DNA of 64,000 nt from an uncultured Piscinibacter sp. GTDB lineage: Bacteria; Pseudomonadota; Gammaproteobacteria; Burkholderiales; Burkholderiaceae_C. The translations under genes were made by a program, and so were the position numbers. The first letter of the stretch is position 1. The number at the start of each line of letters is the position of its first letter. The stretch is taken from contig NZ_CALFYO010000020.1 of assembly GCF_937952055.1 (NCBI RefSeq), positions 1-64,000 of the forward strand. The letters run 5' to 3'. This document shows positions 8,108 through 16,979 of the stretch, one piece after another. The notes under the pieces are model-generated. The model was not told the DNA's origin. It saw only the letters and a program-made list of their open reading frames with translations, and did not search any database.

Positions 8108-8307
8108 GCTGCCTCGGCCAGCTTGCGCTGCACGAATCGCTGCAGCTCGGTGTCCGGGATCAGTCGGCGCTTGCCGAGCTTGAAGCTTCTCAGTTCACCG
8201 CTGGCAATCGCCTCGTACACCTTGCGGGTGGAGACTCCGAGCCGCACACCGGCCCGCTCGGGTGAGTGGTTCAGCGGCTCAATGGCCGGCCTTGCTTGCT
8301 CATTCAC
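8104..8307 (-). CDS. AlpA/excisionase-type HTH regulator
   Basis: 67 aa. It contains an AlpA/MerR-like helix-turn-helix (RAGVRLGVSTRKVYEAIASG, then LRSFKLGKRRLIPDTEL). Such proteins act as excisionases or activators of integrase genes in P4-like elements. It is the first gene of the replication operon, each gene of which overlaps the next by ATGA. The promoter should lie in the 75 bp upstream. Confidence 0.82.
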   Translation of the reverse strand: MNEQARPAIEPLNHSPERAGVRLGVSTRKVYEAIASGELRSFKLGKRRLIPDTELQRFVQRKLAEAA

Positions 8308-8382
8308 TGCGCGCTCCTGCTGTTAGGCACGGCGTGAATGATTTCGGCACAGGCTCCCGGCCAGTACCGGCAAACGCTCGAT

Positions 8383-9102
8383 CTACCGGGATTCGCCTCG
8401 CTCGATCCAGCGCGCGGCCTTCTCGTGGAACCAGGCGGAAGCCGCCGACCTGAGCGTCCCGCCGGCCTGCAGGTGCTGCTTCACGTACACCAGCGGGGCC
8501 GCGTCCTGCGCACTGATGTAGTCGCGGATGATCTCTTGCACCGCGGAGTGCCCACGCTCCACCAGCTCTCCGACTTCGCTGTAGAACGCGGAGTTCAAAG
8601 CCTTGTCGGGGTTCTCGGCGAGCACGCCTAGCGCGGCCCGATAGGTGTCCAGACCCATTGCCTTAGCTTCCCGGGCTTTCACGGTCCCGCGGATTGGGCC
8701 GAATGCGTCTTCCCAGGTCTTGTGCACGCCAGCATGCGCGCCCCAGAAGCGCTCAACGTAGGGCAGAGCGATCCAGGCGGGCAACGTGACTCCGCTTGCA
8801 GCACACAGAGCAACCGCTTCGAGCAACGGGCCACCTGCGCCACCTTCAATGGCCGCGCGAAGCGTCAGACACTGTCCTGCGGCCAGGACTTGGCTATCCG
8901 GGCTGCGAGCAATGCTGCCTAGCCAACGCGCTTGCGCCGCTTGCTGTTCGGAATACAGCTCTCGCCACATCTGCCGATAGACGGCTTCGTTCGGATTAGC
9001 GCGCAAGCGTTCGAACATGTAGACGATCGGCCATGGATCGAAAGGCGCAGACCCGAAGTTGTCGAAGCCCTCGAAGTGGTCGCTCCATGTATCCACGATC
9101 AC
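8383..9102 (-). CDS. Hypothetical protein coupled to integrase
   Basis: 239 aa. The open frame extends to 9306, but GTG 9102 overlaps the integrase stop as GTGA and removes an implausible arginine/histidine-rich extension. The product is alpha-helical and begins VIVDTWSDHFEGFDNFGS. No domain recognised. Coupling to the integrase suggests a role in element mobility or cargo expression. Confidence 0.6.
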   Translation of the reverse strand: MIVDTWSDHFEGFDNFGSAPFDPWPIVYMFERLRANPNEAVYRQMWRELYSEQQAAQARWLGSIARSPDSQVLAAGQCLTLRAAIEGGAGGPLLEAVALCAASGVTLPAWIALPYVERFWGAHAGVHKTWEDAFGPIRGTVKAREAKAMGLDTYRAALGVLAENPDKALNSAFYSEVGELVERGHSAVQEIIRDYISAQDAAPLVYVKQHLQAGGTLRSAASAWFHEKAARWIERGESR

Positions 9103-10337
9103 GCCCCCAACATCTCGACTGCATCGGCCAGTGCGCCGGGCGCCAGCTTCGCGTAACGCATGGTCATGCGCGGGTTCTTGTGCCCGAGCAGCTTTTGCAC
9201 GGTGAACAGCGGCACGCCCTTCATGACAAGCTGGCTGGCGAAGTCGTGCCGCAGGTCGTGCCAGCGCAGATCCGGCACCTTCGCAGCCTTGGTGACTTCG
9301 GCCCATGCCTTCTTCACGTTATTGAACCGGCCGCCGCTCACCGGGGATTTGAAGACCAGGCCCGCTGCGGCCTCGGGCTTGATCGTGTTCAGCACGGCCA
9401 GCGCCTCGACGTTCAGCGGCACCGTGCGCGTGTTGTTGCCCTTGCTGTGGCTGGCGAGCACCGTGATGGTCTTCAACTGCAGGTCCACCTGTTCCCAGGT
9501 CAGCGAGAACAGTTCGCCCTGTCGCAGCCCCGTGTTCAGCGTGAGCAGGACCATCGGCGTGATGTGGTCGCTGTACGTGCCCAGCTCGGGCAACAGCTCA
9601 TAGCCGCGTTGGGCGCGCCAGGCGTTTGCGCTGGCGCGTTCTTTCCGGGCTGCATCGTCGCGGTCCTTCAAGGCCTTGCGCAGCCGCTGCGCCTCGTCGG
9701 GCTGCAGGTAGCGCACCGTTTCGTCGTCGGCCACTTTCAACGCCTTGAACGATTCCAGCGGGTGTGTAGCGCCCTCGGTGTTTGAAACCCAATGGCTGAA
9801 CACGCCCGACAGCGCGCTGACGTCACGGTTGACGGTGGCCTGCGCGGCACCCGCGAGGATTCGCTTGTTCCGCAGTCGGTCGATTTCGCTGGCGGAAATG
9901 TCTGTCATCCGCTTGTTCAGCAGTGACTTCCATACCGCCTTTACCCGCGCGATGGAGCGAGCCCCGTTCTTGAGCTTGGCCAGCGCGTGGTCCGCGTAGT
10001 AGTCGACGATGTATTCGGCCAGCGTCGCGGCGCCGTGGGACTTCTTATCGTGCGCCTCAGGGTTCAGCAGGATCGCCTTTGCGCGCGCCCGGGCCTGTTC
10101 GAGCGTGTAGGTGGTGGCGTTGCCGATCTTTACGCGCCTGCCCCGGGCGATCTGCACGTAGTAGGTCCGCAATCCGCTCGGCTGCACGCGGAGCAGCAGG
10201 CCCAGCGGCTGGGTGGCGCGTACTTCATAGGGCTTGTCGGGTTTGTCCTTACCCTTTGCCGCACTTGCGATGCTGGATCGGGGGTGCGGCGGCGGAGTCG
10301 TCAGATGAGTGGCAACCGTCAATGCGTGTCTCGGCAT
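9099..10337 (-). CDS. Tyrosine integrase (P4-type)
   Basis: 412 aa. ATG 10337 has a strong AGGAG; the frame opens at 10376 but the extra residues are not needed. The N-terminal arm-binding domain (LGLLLRVQPSGLRTYYVQ) is followed by a core-binding domain and the catalytic domain. Catalytic signature: Arg in LNTGLRQGE (about 271), Lys in SHSKGNN, HDLRHDFAS (His-x-x-Arg), LLGHK, and Tyr in MRYAK (about 392). It would recombine the tRNA-Val repeats at 7-55 and 10482-10530. Confidence 0.95.
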   Translation of the reverse strand: MPRHALTVATHLTTPPPHPRSSIASAAKGKDKPDKPYEVRATQPLGLLLRVQPSGLRTYYVQIARGRRVKIGNATTYTLEQARARAKAILLNPEAHDKKSHGAATLAEYIVDYYADHALAKLKNGARSIARVKAVWKSLLNKRMTDISASEIDRLRNKRILAGAAQATVNRDVSALSGVFSHWVSNTEGATHPLESFKALKVADDETVRYLQPDEAQRLRKALKDRDDAARKERASANAWRAQRGYELLPELGTYSDHITPMVLLTLNTGLRQGELFSLTWEQVDLQLKTITVLASHSKGNNTRTVPLNVEALAVLNTIKPEAAAGLVFKSPVSGGRFNNVKKAWAEVTKAAKVPDLRWHDLRHDFASQLVMKGVPLFTVQKLLGHKNPRMTMRYAKLAPGALADAVEMLGA

Positions 10338-10355
10338 GGTTTGCTCCTGCGACTC

Positions 10356-10475
10356 ATAAGTGCGCCGTAAGTGCAAATTCTAGCCCAAGATGGCAGAAAC
10401 TAGCAGGCAACCGCACATAACGGGTCGTTGGTTCACCTATAAAATCGCCTTCGCACGAGGTACGCGCGTAAGTGC
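10356..10475 (+). repeat. GTAAGTGC repeats inside attR (putative integrase arm sites)
   Basis: ATAAGTGC at 10356-10363, GTAAGTGC at 10367-10374 and 10468-10475. All have the orientation of the left-end copies. They lie between the integrase start codon and the att core, the usual place for arm sites; two of them would also overlap the integrase promoter or leader. Confidence 0.6.
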
Positions 10476-10481
10476 TGGATT

Positions 10482-10530
10482 CGCCCTTACAAGGCGTAGG
10501 TCGGGGGTTCGAACCCCTCAGCACCCACCA
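10482..10530 (+). repeat. attR: 49-bp tRNA-Val 3' duplicate
   Basis: Identical to 7-55. The upstream sequence is element DNA and cannot make a D arm, so this is a non-functional tRNA fragment and the junction with the chromosome. The native sequence downstream of the tRNA resumes at 10531. Confidence 0.92.
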
Positions 10531-10601
10531 CTGCCCCCTGCGGGCCAGGCCGATCGGCCCCGAAGGCCTGCGATAGAATCAGTCAGCACACCAGAGACCC
10601 G

Positions 10602-10626
10602 AAGGCGAACCCAGGTTCGCCTTTGT
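10602..10626 (+). terminator. Perfect hairpin, probable tRNA-Val operon terminator
   Basis: AAGGCGAACC and GGTTCGCCTT form a perfect 10-bp stem with a 2-base loop, followed by TGTT. Before the element inserted, this hairpin lay about 70 bp after the tRNA. It could also lie in the ppiD leader. Confidence 0.55.
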
Positions 10627-10662
10627 TGCATCTGGACTTCCTGCAGTCGATAGAGGCACTCG

Positions 10663-12594
10663 ATGTTCGAATTTGTCCGCAAGCACACCCGGATCCTGCA
10701 GTTCGTCCTGGTGCTGTTGATCTTCCCGTCCTTCGTGTTCTTCGGCATCCAGGGCTACAGCCGCTTCACGGGCGGCGAAAACGAGCCGGTCGCCAAGGTC
10801 GACGGGAACAACATCACCCAGGCCGAGTGGAGTGCCGCGCAGCGCGATCAGATCGAGCGAGTGCGCCGCCAGATGCCTGGTGTCGACCCCAAACTCTTCG
10901 ATACCCCGGAGATGAAGCAGCAGGTGCTCGACGGGCTGATCCGCGAACGCGTGTTGCTCACCGCCGCCGGCAAGCTGCATCTGGTGACCACGAACGAACG
11001 CCTGCAACGCGAATTGCTGGCCATTCCGCAGCTGTCAACCTTGCGCAAGCCCGATGGCAGCATCGACCTCGACGCCTACAAGGCCCTCCTCGGCGCGCAG
11101 GGCATGACGCCCGAGATGTTCGAGGCGCGCATGCGCCAGGACACCACGATGCGCCAGGTGCTGCAGGGTGTCGGCGGCACGGCCTTCGGCCCCGCCGGCA
11201 GCAGCAACGCGGCATTCGACGCCCTGCTGCAGCAACGCGAGATCCAGGTGCAGCGCTTCGACGCGAAGGACTACCTGGCAAAGGTCAACCCGACCGACGC
11301 CGAGCTCGAGGCCTACTACAAGGCTCCGGAGAACGCGTCGCAGTTCGAGGCGCCAGAGCAGGCGTCGATCGAATATGTGGTGCTCGACCTCGATGCGATC
11401 AAGAAGGACATCACTGTCCCCGAGGACGAGCTTCGAAAGTACTACGCCGAGAACGAAAAGCGCTTCGCCGTGCCGGAAGAGCGCCGTGCCAGCCACATCC
11501 TCGTGAAGGCCGAGAAGAGCGCACCGGCGGCCGATCGCGAGAAGGCCCGGGCCAAGGCGGAGCAGCTGCTTGCCGAGGTGAAGAAGTCGCCTGGCAGCTT
11601 CGCTGACATCGCGCGCAAGAACAGCGACGACCCTGGCTCGGCCGCACGCGGCGGGGACCTCGACTTTTTCGGTCGCGGCGCCATGGTCAAGCCCTTCGAG
11701 GACGCGGCGTTCGGCCTCAAGCAGGGCGAAATCAGCGGCATCGTGGAGAGTGACTTCGGCTACCACATCATCCAGGTCACTGGTGCGCGCGGTGGCGAGA
11801 AGAAGACCTTCGAGCAGGTGCGTGCCGAAATCGAGGAGGAAGCGAAGAAGCAGCAGGCACAGACGCGCTTCGCGGCGGCCGCCGTCGACTTCAGCAACAT
11901 GGTGTACGAGCAGGCCGACAGCCTCAAGCCCGCTGCGGAGAAGTTCAAGCTCGAGGTCCGTACGGCGAAGGATGTCGGGCGCTCCCCGTCACCGGGAGCC
12001 GCCGGGGCGCTCGCCAATGCGAAATTCCTCGAGGCGCTGTTCGGCGCCGACTCGGTGAAGAACAAGCGCAACATCGAGGCGGTCGAGGTCGGTCCGAACC
12101 AGCTCGCGTCGGCACGCCTGCTGCAGTACAGCCCGGCACGGCAGCGGCCCTTCGAGGAGGTCAAGGCATTGGTGCGCGAGAAGGTCGCTGCCCGCCAGGC
12201 TGCCGCGCTGGCGCGCAAGGAGGGCGAGGCACGTCTGGCCGAGTTGCAGAAGGCACCGGAGTCGGCCGTGCCCGGCAGCGCGGCGACCGTGTCGCGCAGC
12301 ACGCCGCGAGACGTTCCGCGCGACATCGTCGACGCGGCGCTGCGCGCGCCGGCCGACAAGCTACCGGCCTTTGTCGGCGTCAACCAGGGCAACCAGGGCT
12401 ACGCCGTCGTGAAGATTGCCAAGGTGATGGGCCGCGACCCGGCCGGCGGGGACGCGCAGCGCCTGCAGGCCCAGTATGGCCAAGCATGGGGCGACGCCGA
12501 GGCGCAGGCCTACTACGCCGCACTCAAGAGCCGCTATCGCGCCGAGGCCCTGCCGGCCGCGGCGCGTGCGGCGAGCGCCGCAGCCGGCAGCTGA
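10663..12594 (+). CDS. ppiD: Periplasmic folding chaperone PpiD (SurA-N/parvulin)
   Basis: 643 aa. One N-terminal membrane anchor (residues about 12-34, LQFVLVLLIFPSFVFFGI) places the rest in the periplasm. A SurA-N-like helical region is followed by a parvulin peptidyl-prolyl isomerase domain at about 272-370 (RRASHILVK, GGDLDFFGRG, FGYHIIQV), then a C-terminal domain ending in an alanine-rich tail. It assists outer-membrane protein folding near the Sec translocon. Length and layout fit the family. An extended -10 (TGCGATAGAAT) ends at 10579. Confidence 0.95.
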   Translation: MFEFVRKHTRILQFVLVLLIFPSFVFFGIQGYSRFTGGENEPVAKVDGNNITQAEWSAAQRDQIERVRRQMPGVDPKLFDTPEMKQQVLDGLIRERVLLTAAGKLHLVTTNERLQRELLAIPQLSTLRKPDGSIDLDAYKALLGAQGMTPEMFEARMRQDTTMRQVLQGVGGTAFGPAGSSNAAFDALLQQREIQVQRFDAKDYLAKVNPTDAELEAYYKAPENASQFEAPEQASIEYVVLDLDAIKKDITVPEDELRKYYAENEKRFAVPEERRASHILVKAEKSAPAADREKARAKAEQLLAEVKKSPGSFADIARKNSDDPGSAARGGDLDFFGRGAMVKPFEDAAFGLKQGEISGIVESDFGYHIIQVTGARGGEKKTFEQVRAEIEEEAKKQQAQTRFAAAAVDFSNMVYEQADSLKPAAEKFKLEVRTAKDVGRSPSPGAAGALANAKFLEALFGADSVKNKRNIEAVEVGPNQLASARLLQYSPARQRPFEEVKALVREKVAARQAAALARKEGEARLAELQKAPESAVPGSAATVSRSTPRDVPRDIVDAALRAPADKLPAFVGVNQGNQGYAVVKIAKVMGRDPAGGDAQRLQAQYGQAWGDAEAQAYYAALKSRYRAEALPAAARAASAAAGS

Positions 12595-12613
12595 GCCAGC
12601 ACGATCCCTCGGC

Positions 12614-12619
12614 TATAAT
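12614..12619 (+). promoter_or_regulatory. -10 element for tRNA-His
   Basis: A consensus TATAAT lies 13 bp before the tRNA gene, in GGCTATAATGC. The matching -35 is weak. Its position is right for direct transcription of tRNA-His. Confidence 0.6.
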
Positions 12620-12632
12620 GCTTGGCTCTGCG

Positions 12633-12708
12633 GTGGCTGTAGCTCAGTTGGTAGAGTCCAGGATTGTGATTCCTGTCGTCGTGGGTTCGAGTCCCATCAG
12701 CCACCCCA
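12633..12708 (+). tRNA. tRNA-His(GTG)
   Basis: Cloverleaf by eye: acceptor GTGGCTG/CAGCCAC, D arm GCTC...GAGT, anticodon stem CAGGA/TCCTG with loop TTGTGAT (anticodon GTG), T arm GTGGG/CCCAT with TTCGAGT, discriminator C and encoded CCA. The G at 12632 supplies the G-1 opposite C73 that is specific to histidine tRNAs. Confidence 0.96.
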
Positions 12709-12721
12709 CCGAATGACCACG

Positions 12722-12748
12722 AAGCCGGGCCCAGCGCCCGGCTTTTTC
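12722..12748 (+). terminator. Rho-independent terminator after tRNA-His
   Basis: AAGCCGGGC / GCCCGGCTT stem of 9 bp with a 5-base loop, followed by TTTCG; the T run begins within the stem. It lies between convergent tRNA-His and the sensor kinase gene and may serve both. Confidence 0.85.
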
Positions 12749-12763
12749 GTCGCCTCGCGAGGT

Positions 12764-15055
12764 TCAGTTGCGCGCCGAGAACTCGCGGATCGTCACCCGG
12801 CAGCCGATGCCTCGCGGGCTGAGTTCGCGCCACTCCACCTCGCCGCCGAGCTGCTTGACACGCTTGCGCACGCCACCGAGCCCGAGTCCGTGCGACCAGG
12901 CGCGCGGGTTGCGACCCTCGCCGTTGTCGAGTACCTGCAGGTCGAGCCGGTCCTTGCGCAGCACCAGGGAGACCTCGACCCGGGTCGCGCGCGCATGGGC
13001 GATGGCATTGCTGACCAGTTCGCGCAGCACGCGCGTCAAGGCCGACCACTGCACCACGGTCAGCAACACGTCCTCGTCCGACTCGAAGCTCCAGTCGAGC
13101 TGCACGTGGGCGGCCGTGAGGCGCTGCGTCAGGTCGGCCTTCCACTCGGCAGCGGCATGCGAGAGCCGATGGTTGGGCGCCGCCAGCCCGCGCGTCAGCG
13201 TCTTCAGGTCCTGCAGCGTGTGCCGCACGTACTCTTCCATCTCCGGTGACTGGGCCTTGTACATCAGCGTCAGCAGACGCGCGCCGATGTCATCGTGCAG
13301 ATCCTGCGCGAGGCGTGTGCGCTCCTCGCTGCGCCCCTGCTCGACGGCCTTGTCGAAGGCCACGGCGCGCCGCAACTGCTCGACGACGCGGGCGGTGAGC
13401 CGAGCGTCCTCGAAGGTGAAGAGCCGACGGCCGCGGTTGGCAAAGCGGATCACGATCGACCCCCTCGCGGGTGCGGCACCGGCGTCCAGCGAGGGCACCG
13501 GAATCATCAGCGTCGATCCGTCGCCCGACACCCGCGTCGCACTCACCGAGCGTTCGACCAGCAGCACCTCCATCGGCTCGAACAGGTCGCGCAGCAGCTC
13601 TGACAACAGCGCAGCAGTGCGCTCCGGATGCACTTCCACCTCGCGCGCGATGCGGTAGAGCTGCTCGAACATGCGCTCGGTGGTGAGCATGTTGTTGCCC
13701 AACAGCTGATTCAGGATCCACTGCCGTGCGCCTGAATAGACGGCAAGCGATACGAACAGTGCGAGCGTCAGGGAAGCGAACTGGCCGAGCGAGAACACCG
13801 CGACGAAGAGCAGGTCGAGGGAGGTGGCCACCGTGCTCACCGCTGCGAGCATCGAGAACTCGCGCAGGATCTGCTGCGAGCGCGACAGGAAGGGCACCAG
13901 CAACAGCAGCGACGCGAAGAACACGTACCAGATCATCGAGCCGATCGAAGCGATCTGCTGGTGCACCCCCGGCTGGTCCACCACGGCGGCGAGCGACAGC
14001 GTCAACAGCAGCCAAGTGCCCAGCGTGACGAGGCCGAAGCGGCGCAGCACCGTGGCGAACGGATGCGGCTGGATCTGGTAGGACCAGGTCAAGAGCCCCA
14101 CCATGGCCAGCCCGTAGATCATCACCGCGACCTGCACCCACCACCAGCCGAAGGGCAGCGCGTCGAACGAGACCAGTGTCGTCAGCAGCAGCGCGCCCAG
14201 CCAGGCTCCCGATGCGATGTATGACGCGCGAGGAAGCCGACGCGGGTGCAGCGCTGCGGCATGCACGATCGCCGCGGCGGTGCACAGGTCGAAGCCGATG
14301 CGCATCGGCAGGTCGAGGTTGGCGATACGGGCGGGCAGGGCGAGGTCGAGCGTCGCCTCGATGGCGATGAAGATCAGATTGCCCGACTGGCACAAGGCCA
14401 TCAGCGCATAGAGCAGGTTGCGGCCATTGGGCTTGGCGAGCAGCACGACCATGCCCACGAGATAGAGCAGCAGGGCCAGCGCGCACAGCACCCAGTACAT
14501 CACCGGCAGGCCGGCGAAACCGCGCGGCTTGGTCTGGACGAGGGTGCTTCGACCGCCGGCGAAGACGAGTTGCACGGCCTGCTGCGACAGCAGGCCGTCG
14601 AGATCCTCGTGCAGCAGGTGATGGCGGGCGCGTGCCTCGTCGTCGATCACCCACCGCGCCGAGCGCTGCAAGGTCAAAGCGTCCTTCAGCTCCACCGTGA
14701 GGCCGTCGGCCTGCACCGCCAGCAGCACTTGACCGACCATCGGAGCAAGCGCGATGTCGGAAGCCTGGGCCAGCTCGACCTGGTTCTGCGCCGTCGCACG
14801 CCAGCTGGCATCGATGCGCGGCAGGGCGGACATTTCGCGTGCCAGCAGGAACAGCCCAAGGCAGCCGACCAGCGCCGCGACGACGAGCAGGCGCAGCCGC
14901 CAGCCCATCCAGCGCGACATCGAGTCGCCGGCGAGTGCCAGCCTTTCGCCGAAGCTCGATTCGATGACGGAGTCACCTGGCGTGAGCGTGGACAACGGCC
15001 CCTGCGCGGCACCCGTCGGGCGCGTGTTCCTCGCCGGCGAAGCGTGTTGCGCCAC
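12764..15055 (-). CDS. Membrane sensor histidine kinase, NarL-type (HisKA_3)
   Basis: 763 aa, GTG start 15055. The layout resembles 7TM-type sensors: one N-terminal membrane helix (about 55-73), a periplasmic stretch to about 180, then some seven or eight membrane helices to about 430. A GAF-like region follows, then a dimerisation domain with phospho-acceptor ERTRLAQDLHDDIGARL (about 575-595) and a C-terminal HATPase with ELVSNAIAHARA and DNGEG. It is 15 bp downstream of, and cotranscribed with, its response regulator. The signal is not deducible. Confidence 0.9.
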   Translation of the reverse strand: MAQHASPARNTRPTGAAQGPLSTLTPGDSVIESSFGERLALAGDSMSRWMGWRLRLLVVAALVGCLGLFLLAREMSALPRIDASWRATAQNQVELAQASDIALAPMVGQVLLAVQADGLTVELKDALTLQRSARWVIDDEARARHHLLHEDLDGLLSQQAVQLVFAGGRSTLVQTKPRGFAGLPVMYWVLCALALLLYLVGMVVLLAKPNGRNLLYALMALCQSGNLIFIAIEATLDLALPARIANLDLPMRIGFDLCTAAAIVHAAALHPRRLPRASYIASGAWLGALLLTTLVSFDALPFGWWWVQVAVMIYGLAMVGLLTWSYQIQPHPFATVLRRFGLVTLGTWLLLTLSLAAVVDQPGVHQQIASIGSMIWYVFFASLLLLVPFLSRSQQILREFSMLAAVSTVATSLDLLFVAVFSLGQFASLTLALFVSLAVYSGARQWILNQLLGNNMLTTERMFEQLYRIAREVEVHPERTAALLSELLRDLFEPMEVLLVERSVSATRVSGDGSTLMIPVPSLDAGAAPARGSIVIRFANRGRRLFTFEDARLTARVVEQLRRAVAFDKAVEQGRSEERTRLAQDLHDDIGARLLTLMYKAQSPEMEEYVRHTLQDLKTLTRGLAAPNHRLSHAAAEWKADLTQRLTAAHVQLDWSFESDEDVLLTVVQWSALTRVLRELVSNAIAHARATRVEVSLVLRKDRLDLQVLDNGEGRNPRAWSHGLGLGGVRKRVKQLGGEVEWRELSPRGIGCRVTIREFSARN

Positions 15056-15070
15056 GGCGATGCGCCGGCG

Positions 15071-15796
15071 TCAGACCAGCCCTTGCTTGCTTGCCAGCAC
15101 CGCCGCCTCGGCGCGGCTGGAGACGTTGAGCTTCTTGTAGATGGACTTGATGTGGTCGTTGACGGTGAACCACTTGATGCCCATCAGGTTCGCGATCTCC
15201 TTGATCGTGAATCCCTTGCTGAGGTAGGTCAGCACCTCGCTTTCGCGCGGGGTGAGGCGCTCGTGGTCCAACGGTGCGCCGCGTCCCATCGGCATCGGCC
15301 GGCTGCTCTGGAAGCCGGAGTTCAGCGGCACCGGGCTGCTGTCCACCGCCGGACCTTGCCGGAAATGGGTGAGCAGCCGGCGCGCGATCGCCGGCGACAG
15401 CGGCGGCTGGCCGCGCACGATCTTCTGCAATTCCTCGACGAGCACCTCGAAGCGATCTTCCTTCAGCAGGTAGCCATCGGCGCCGCACTGCAGTGCGGGA
15501 AAGAGATGGTCGTCGTCGGAGTAGAGCGTCGTGACGATCTTGGTGGCCGGATACTTCACCAGCTCGGCCAGCAGTTCCATGCCATTGCCGTCGGGCAGTT
15601 CCAGGTCGACAAGGATCAGCTTGAACGGATCGGCCGGCTCGCGGCCGGCACTCAGCGGGCCGATGTGCCGACGCGCGCTTTCCAGATCACCGGCCTCGGT
15701 GATCGCGATGGCGTCGCTGAAGCTCTCCCGCACGACGCGGCACAAGAAGCTGCGCGCCACCGGGTTGTCTTCGAGAATGAGGACTTTGACCGACAT
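15071..15796 (-). CDS. NarL/LuxR-family response regulator
   Basis: 241 aa. The receiver domain has acidic residues E9-D10 and phospho-acceptor D64 (LILVDLELPDG), with T and K switch residues (TTLYS, LLKED). A serine/proline linker leads to a LuxR-type HTH at about 180-235 (LTPRESEVLTYLSKGFTIKE, HIKSIYKKLNV). It precedes the sensor kinase in the same operon and presumably receives phosphate from it. Confidence 0.93.
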   Translation of the reverse strand: MSVKVLILEDNPVARSFLCRVVRESFSDAIAITEAGDLESARRHIGPLSAGREPADPFKLILVDLELPDGNGMELLAELVKYPATKIVTTLYSDDDHLFPALQCGADGYLLKEDRFEVLVEELQKIVRGQPPLSPAIARRLLTHFRQGPAVDSSPVPLNSGFQSSRPMPMGRGAPLDHERLTPRESEVLTYLSKGFTIKEIANLMGIKWFTVNDHIKSIYKKLNVSSRAEAAVLASKQGLV

Positions 15797-15910
15797 GCTC
15801 CACCCAGCACGGCTTTCTGCGGCCGTTGTTGTTTGCGTCGGATGTTAGCGCACTCTGTTCGGTGCGCAGCCGATGCGTGACGAAGTTCCCGCCTCCGGAT
15901 GCGGACGCGC

Positions 15911-16888
15911 TCAGTCGTTCACCAGCACGAGCTTGCCGCGCACCTTTCTCGTGCCCATGAGACGGTAGGCCTCGGGCAGTTCGGCCATCGGCAAGCGCCG
16001 GTCGATCACCGGCTTCACCTTGCCCTGCGCATACCACTGCGCCAGTTCGGTGAGCGCCTGCGCATTGGCCCGCGGCTCGCGTCGAGCGAACTCGCCCCAG
16101 AACACGCCGACGATGGACGCGCCCTTGAGCAAGGCGAGGTTCAAGGGCAAGCTGGGGATCGTGCCCTGCGCGAAGCCCACCACGAGGTAGCGGCCGCGCC
16201 AGGCCATGGAGCGGAATACCGGCTCGGCGAGATCGCCGCCGACCGGATCGTAGACCACGTCCGGGCCCTTGCCGCCGGTCAGTCGCTTGAGTTCCTCGCG
16301 GATGTTGGCGCTGGCGTAGTTGACGGTGTCGTCCGCCCCGATCTCCCGGCAGAGCTCACACTTCTCGTCGCTGGACGCGGCTGCGATCACCCGCGCGCCC
16401 ACCGCCTTGCCGATCTGGATGGCTGCGGTGCCCACCCCGCCGGCGGCGCCGAGCACCAGCAGCGTCTCGCCGGATTTCAGTGCGGCGCGGTCGATCAATG
16501 CATGGTGGGTCGTGCCATAGGTCAGCACGAAGGCTGCGGCATCGTCGAAGGCGAACCCCGGGGGCAGGGGCATGACCACCGAGGCGCTGACGCATGCATG
16601 CGTGGCGAAGCCACCGGTGCCCGAGAAAGCCGCCACCGGATCGCCGACCTTCAGGTGTTGCACGCCGTCGCCCACCGCTTCGACGATGCCGGAGAACTCC
16701 GAACCGGGCACGAACGGCGGAGTCGGCTTCATCTGGTACTTGTTCTGCACGATCAGCAGGTCGGGGAAGTTCAAGCTCGCCGCCTTGATGGCGACGAGCA
16801 CCTCTCCGGCGCCGGGCTGCGGCGTGGGCAGTTCCTTCCAGGCCACGGCATCGACGCCGGTCGGGTTCTCGCACAGCCAGGCATGCAT
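15911..16888 (-). CDS. NADPH:quinone oxidoreductase family protein
   Basis: 325 aa, medium-chain dehydrogenase/reductase without the zinc ligands. The N-terminal GroES-like domain has PGSEFSGIVEAVGDGV. The Rossmann domain has LGAAGGVGTAAIQIGKAVGA and YDPVGGDLAEPVFRSMAWRG. It likely reduces quinones or enoyl compounds with NADPH. Monocistronic, divergent from surE, with only 91 bp between. Confidence 0.88.
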   Translation of the reverse strand: MHAWLCENPTGVDAVAWKELPTPQPGAGEVLVAIKAASLNFPDLLIVQNKYQMKPTPPFVPGSEFSGIVEAVGDGVQHLKVGDPVAAFSGTGGFATHACVSASVVMPLPPGFAFDDAAAFVLTYGTTHHALIDRAALKSGETLLVLGAAGGVGTAAIQIGKAVGARVIAAASSDEKCELCREIGADDTVNYASANIREELKRLTGGKGPDVVYDPVGGDLAEPVFRSMAWRGRYLVVGFAQGTIPSLPLNLALLKGASIVGVFWGEFARREPRANAQALTELAQWYAQGKVKPVIDRRLPMAELPEAYRLMGTRKVRGKLVLVND

Positions 16889-16979
16889 TTCGGTCTCCGT
16901 GGAAAGGGTTGGCGGCGCATGATAAGCATCAACGGCGGACTGTCCCGTCGCGCAGGCGACGCCTCCCTACAATCGGTGC

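Noticed and set aside
10482..10530. Second functional tRNA-Val
   Set aside because: The sequence upstream cannot form the D arm or the acceptor 5' strand, so this is the att duplicate.
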